18,507 bases of DNA from JBFHDX01 sp041584475 (GTDB taxonomy: Bacteria; Pseudomonadota; Alphaproteobacteria; UBA8366; JADFVY01): assembly GCA_041584475.1 (NCBI GenBank), contig JBFHDX010000076.1:1-18507 (forward strand), read 5' to 3'. Below, piece by piece: positions 17,159 to 18,507 of the stretch. The notes under the pieces were generated by a model. That model made no database searches and was not told where the DNA came from. It saw only the letters and a program-made list of their open reading frames with translations. A program made the position numbers and the translations under genes. Numbering within the stretch: the stretch's first letter is position 1; each line of letters opens with the position of its first letter.

Positions 17159-17929
17159 ATGTCCAGCAACAATCCGAACGTGGCGCTTTTCGTGACGTGC
17201 CTGGTCGATCTGTTCCGGCCCTCGGTCGGCTTTGCGGCGTTGCGCCTTCTCGAGACCGCCGGTTGCCGGGTCAGCGTGCCGCGGGCGCAGACGTGCTGCG
17301 GGCAGCCCGCCTACAATTCCGGCGACCGCAACGACGCCGCCGGAATCGTGCGCCGCATGATCCCCGAATTCGAGCCGTTCGACTATGTCGTCGCGCCGTC
17401 CGGGTCCTGCGCCGGCATGGTGAAACATCACTGGCCCGGCCTGTTCGCGGACGATCCCGCCATGCGCTCGCGCGCGGAAGCGATCGCCGGGCGGACCTGG
17501 GAGCTGACCTCGTTCCTGACCGACGTCCGCGACCTGCAGGGCGTCGAGGCCAGCTACGAAGGCACCGCCACCTACCACGACTCGTGCTCCAGCTTGCGCG
17601 AGATGGGCGTTCGCGAGCAGCCGAGGCGGCTCTTGCGGAGCGTCGCCGGGCTGACGCTCAAGGAGCTCGGCGCGCCCGAGGAATGTTGCGGTTTCGGCGG
17701 CACGTTCGCGATCAAATATCCCGACATTTCGGGCCGCATGGTCTCGGACAAGGCCGACGACATCGAACGGACCGGCGCCGATACGCTGCTCGCGGCCGAC
17801 CTCGGCTGCCTGCTGAACATGGCGGGCATGCTGAAACGCCGCGGCTCGTCGGTTCGCGTTCGCCATGTCGCCGAGGTGCTGGCCGGTGCGACCGGCGATG
17901 CGCCGCCTATCGGAGACCCGAAGCCGTGA
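17159..17929 (+). CDS. lutA: LutA-type (Fe-S)-binding protein, lactate utilisation
   Basis: A 256-residue protein with two CCG domains, the cysteine-rich modules seen in heterodisulfide reductase B, GlcF and LutA. The first shows Cys14, CCGQP (46-50) and Cys84; the second shows Cys143, ECCGFGG (175-181) and Cys217. LutA, LutB and LutC form a complex that oxidises L-lactate to pyruvate in Bacillus and other bacteria. The start at 17159 is preceded by GGAGG (17143-17147) at 11 nt and gives the usual N-terminus; a TTG at 17126 is less likely. The stop overlaps the lutB GTG by four bases. It lies 73 nt after mltA, so cotranscription with it is possible but not shown. Confidence 0.92.
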   Translation: MSSNNPNVALFVTCLVDLFRPSVGFAALRLLETAGCRVSVPRAQTCCGQPAYNSGDRNDAAGIVRRMIPEFEPFDYVVAPSGSCAGMVKHHWPGLFADDPAMRSRAEAIAGRTWELTSFLTDVRDLQGVEASYEGTATYHDSCSSLREMGVREQPRRLLRSVAGLTLKELGAPEECCGFGGTFAIKYPDISGRMVSDKADDIERTGADTLLAADLGCLLNMAGMLKRRGSSVRVRHVAEVLAGATGDAPPIGDPKP

Positions 17930-18507
17930 GCGCGCTGCACCCGACGAGCCGCAATTTCATCGGCAACGCGCGCGCGGCGCTCGCCGACACGACGCTGCAG
18001 CGCGGCCTGGCCACGGCGAAGCTGGGATTCCGCGACCGCCGCACGGCCGCGGTCGAGCGCCTGCCGGAGTTCGAGACGCTGCGCGACGAGGCGCGCGACA
18101 TCAAGAACCACGTGCTGGCCCATATCGACCTCTATCTCGAGGCCTTCGAGAAGCGCGTGATCGAGCGCGGCGGCCACGTCCATTGGGCGCGCGACGCGGC
18201 GGAAGCCCGCGACATCGTGCTTGCCATCGCCCGCGCCGCCGGGGCGAGGACGGTCACCAAGGGCAAGTCGATGATCTCGGAGGAGATCGCGCTCAACGAT
18301 TTCCTCGCCGAGAACGGCATCGAACCCGTCGAGACCGATCTCGGCGAATACATCATCCAGCTTCGGAACGAACCGCCGAGCCACATCATCGCGCCGGCAT
18401 TCCACGTCATGAAGGAGCAGGTCGCCGAGATCTTCCACCAGACCCACACCCAGTTCCCGCCCGACCGGCCGCTCGAGGAGGCGCGGCAGATCCTGGACGA
18501 AGCGCGC
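17926..18507 (+). CDS. lutB: LutB-type iron-sulfur protein, lactate utilisation, partial at window end
   Basis: The frame opens at GTG 17926, overlapping the lutA stop as GTGA, and runs without a stop to the window edge, giving 194 residues of an expected 460-480. The N-terminus (S-A-L-H-P-T-S-R-N-F) and the segments VTKGKSMISEEIALN, VETDLGEYIIQL and HIIAPAFHVMKEQVAEIF belong to the LUD domain of LutB/YkgF proteins. The ferredoxin-like cysteine cluster should lie beyond the window. Translation coupled to lutA is likely. A lutC gene is expected further downstream. Confidence 0.93.
   Translation, partial: MSALHPTSRNFIGNARAALADTTLQRGLATAKLGFRDRRTAAVERLPEFETLRDEARDIKNHVLAHIDLYLEAFEKRVIERGGHVHWARDAAEARDIVLAIARAAGARTVTKGKSMISEEIALNDFLAENGIEPVETDLGEYIIQLRNEPPSHIIAPAFHVMKEQVAEIFHQTHTQFPPDRPLEEARQILDEAR

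Noticed and set aside
15664..17172. 502-residue open frame on the minus strand
   Set aside because: It is antisense to mltA and the end of timA; no family resemblance.
17572..18447. 291-residue open frame on the minus strand at the window end
   Set aside because: It is antisense to lutA and the partial lutB, whose plus-strand protein is unmistakable.

Overview
The window is a high-GC alphaproteobacterial chromosome segment, probably Rhodospirillales-like. Gene content and order match the neighbourhood of the replication origin in that class. The key evidence is hemE and the pyruvate,phosphate dikinase regulator gene (the RP001/CC0001 family) facing away from each other across a 404-bp gap. 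That gap holds two exact DnaA boxes and an AT-rich palindrome, and a near-perfect ParB-binding parS site lies about 9.8 kb away beside mnmE/mnmG. I read this as oriC plus part of the centromere region. This is established biology for Caulobacter and Rickettsia but is only inferred here.

Left of the putative origin (1-9759) the housekeeping genes lie on the minus strand, co-directional with a fork moving left: hemE and hemH (start and stop overlap), rho, mnmE, and the first codons of a probable mnmG. A four-gene plus-strand cassette interrupts this order between mnmE and rho: a DUF255/YyaL thioredoxin-domain protein, an O6-alkylguanine-DNA methyltransferase, a dienelactone hydrolase-family protein and a quinone oxidoreductase. 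It is tightly spaced, looks like one operon and runs head-on to replication.

Right of the origin (10164-13787) is a compact plus-strand operon of PPDK regulator, maf, aroE, coaE and dnaQ, mostly joined by 1-8 nt overlaps. It is followed by a minus-strand fxsA-secB pair that converges on dnaQ. Next come timA (Tim44-like) and mltA (lipoprotein murein transglycosylase) on the plus strand. The window ends with lutA and the start of lutB (lactate utilisation iron-sulfur proteins), overlapping by 4 nt.

No rRNA, tRNA, CRISPR array, insertion sequence or phage gene was seen. Gaps over 300 bp are the rho leader (7278-7600) and the putative origin (9760-10163). Points of interest are the origin and parS pair, a possible leaderless mnmG promoter, an mltA reading frame whose lipoprotein signal has no ATG/GTG/TTG start, ferrochelatase cysteines suggesting a [2Fe-2S] cluster, and perfect hairpins overlapping the rho and fxsA stop codons.
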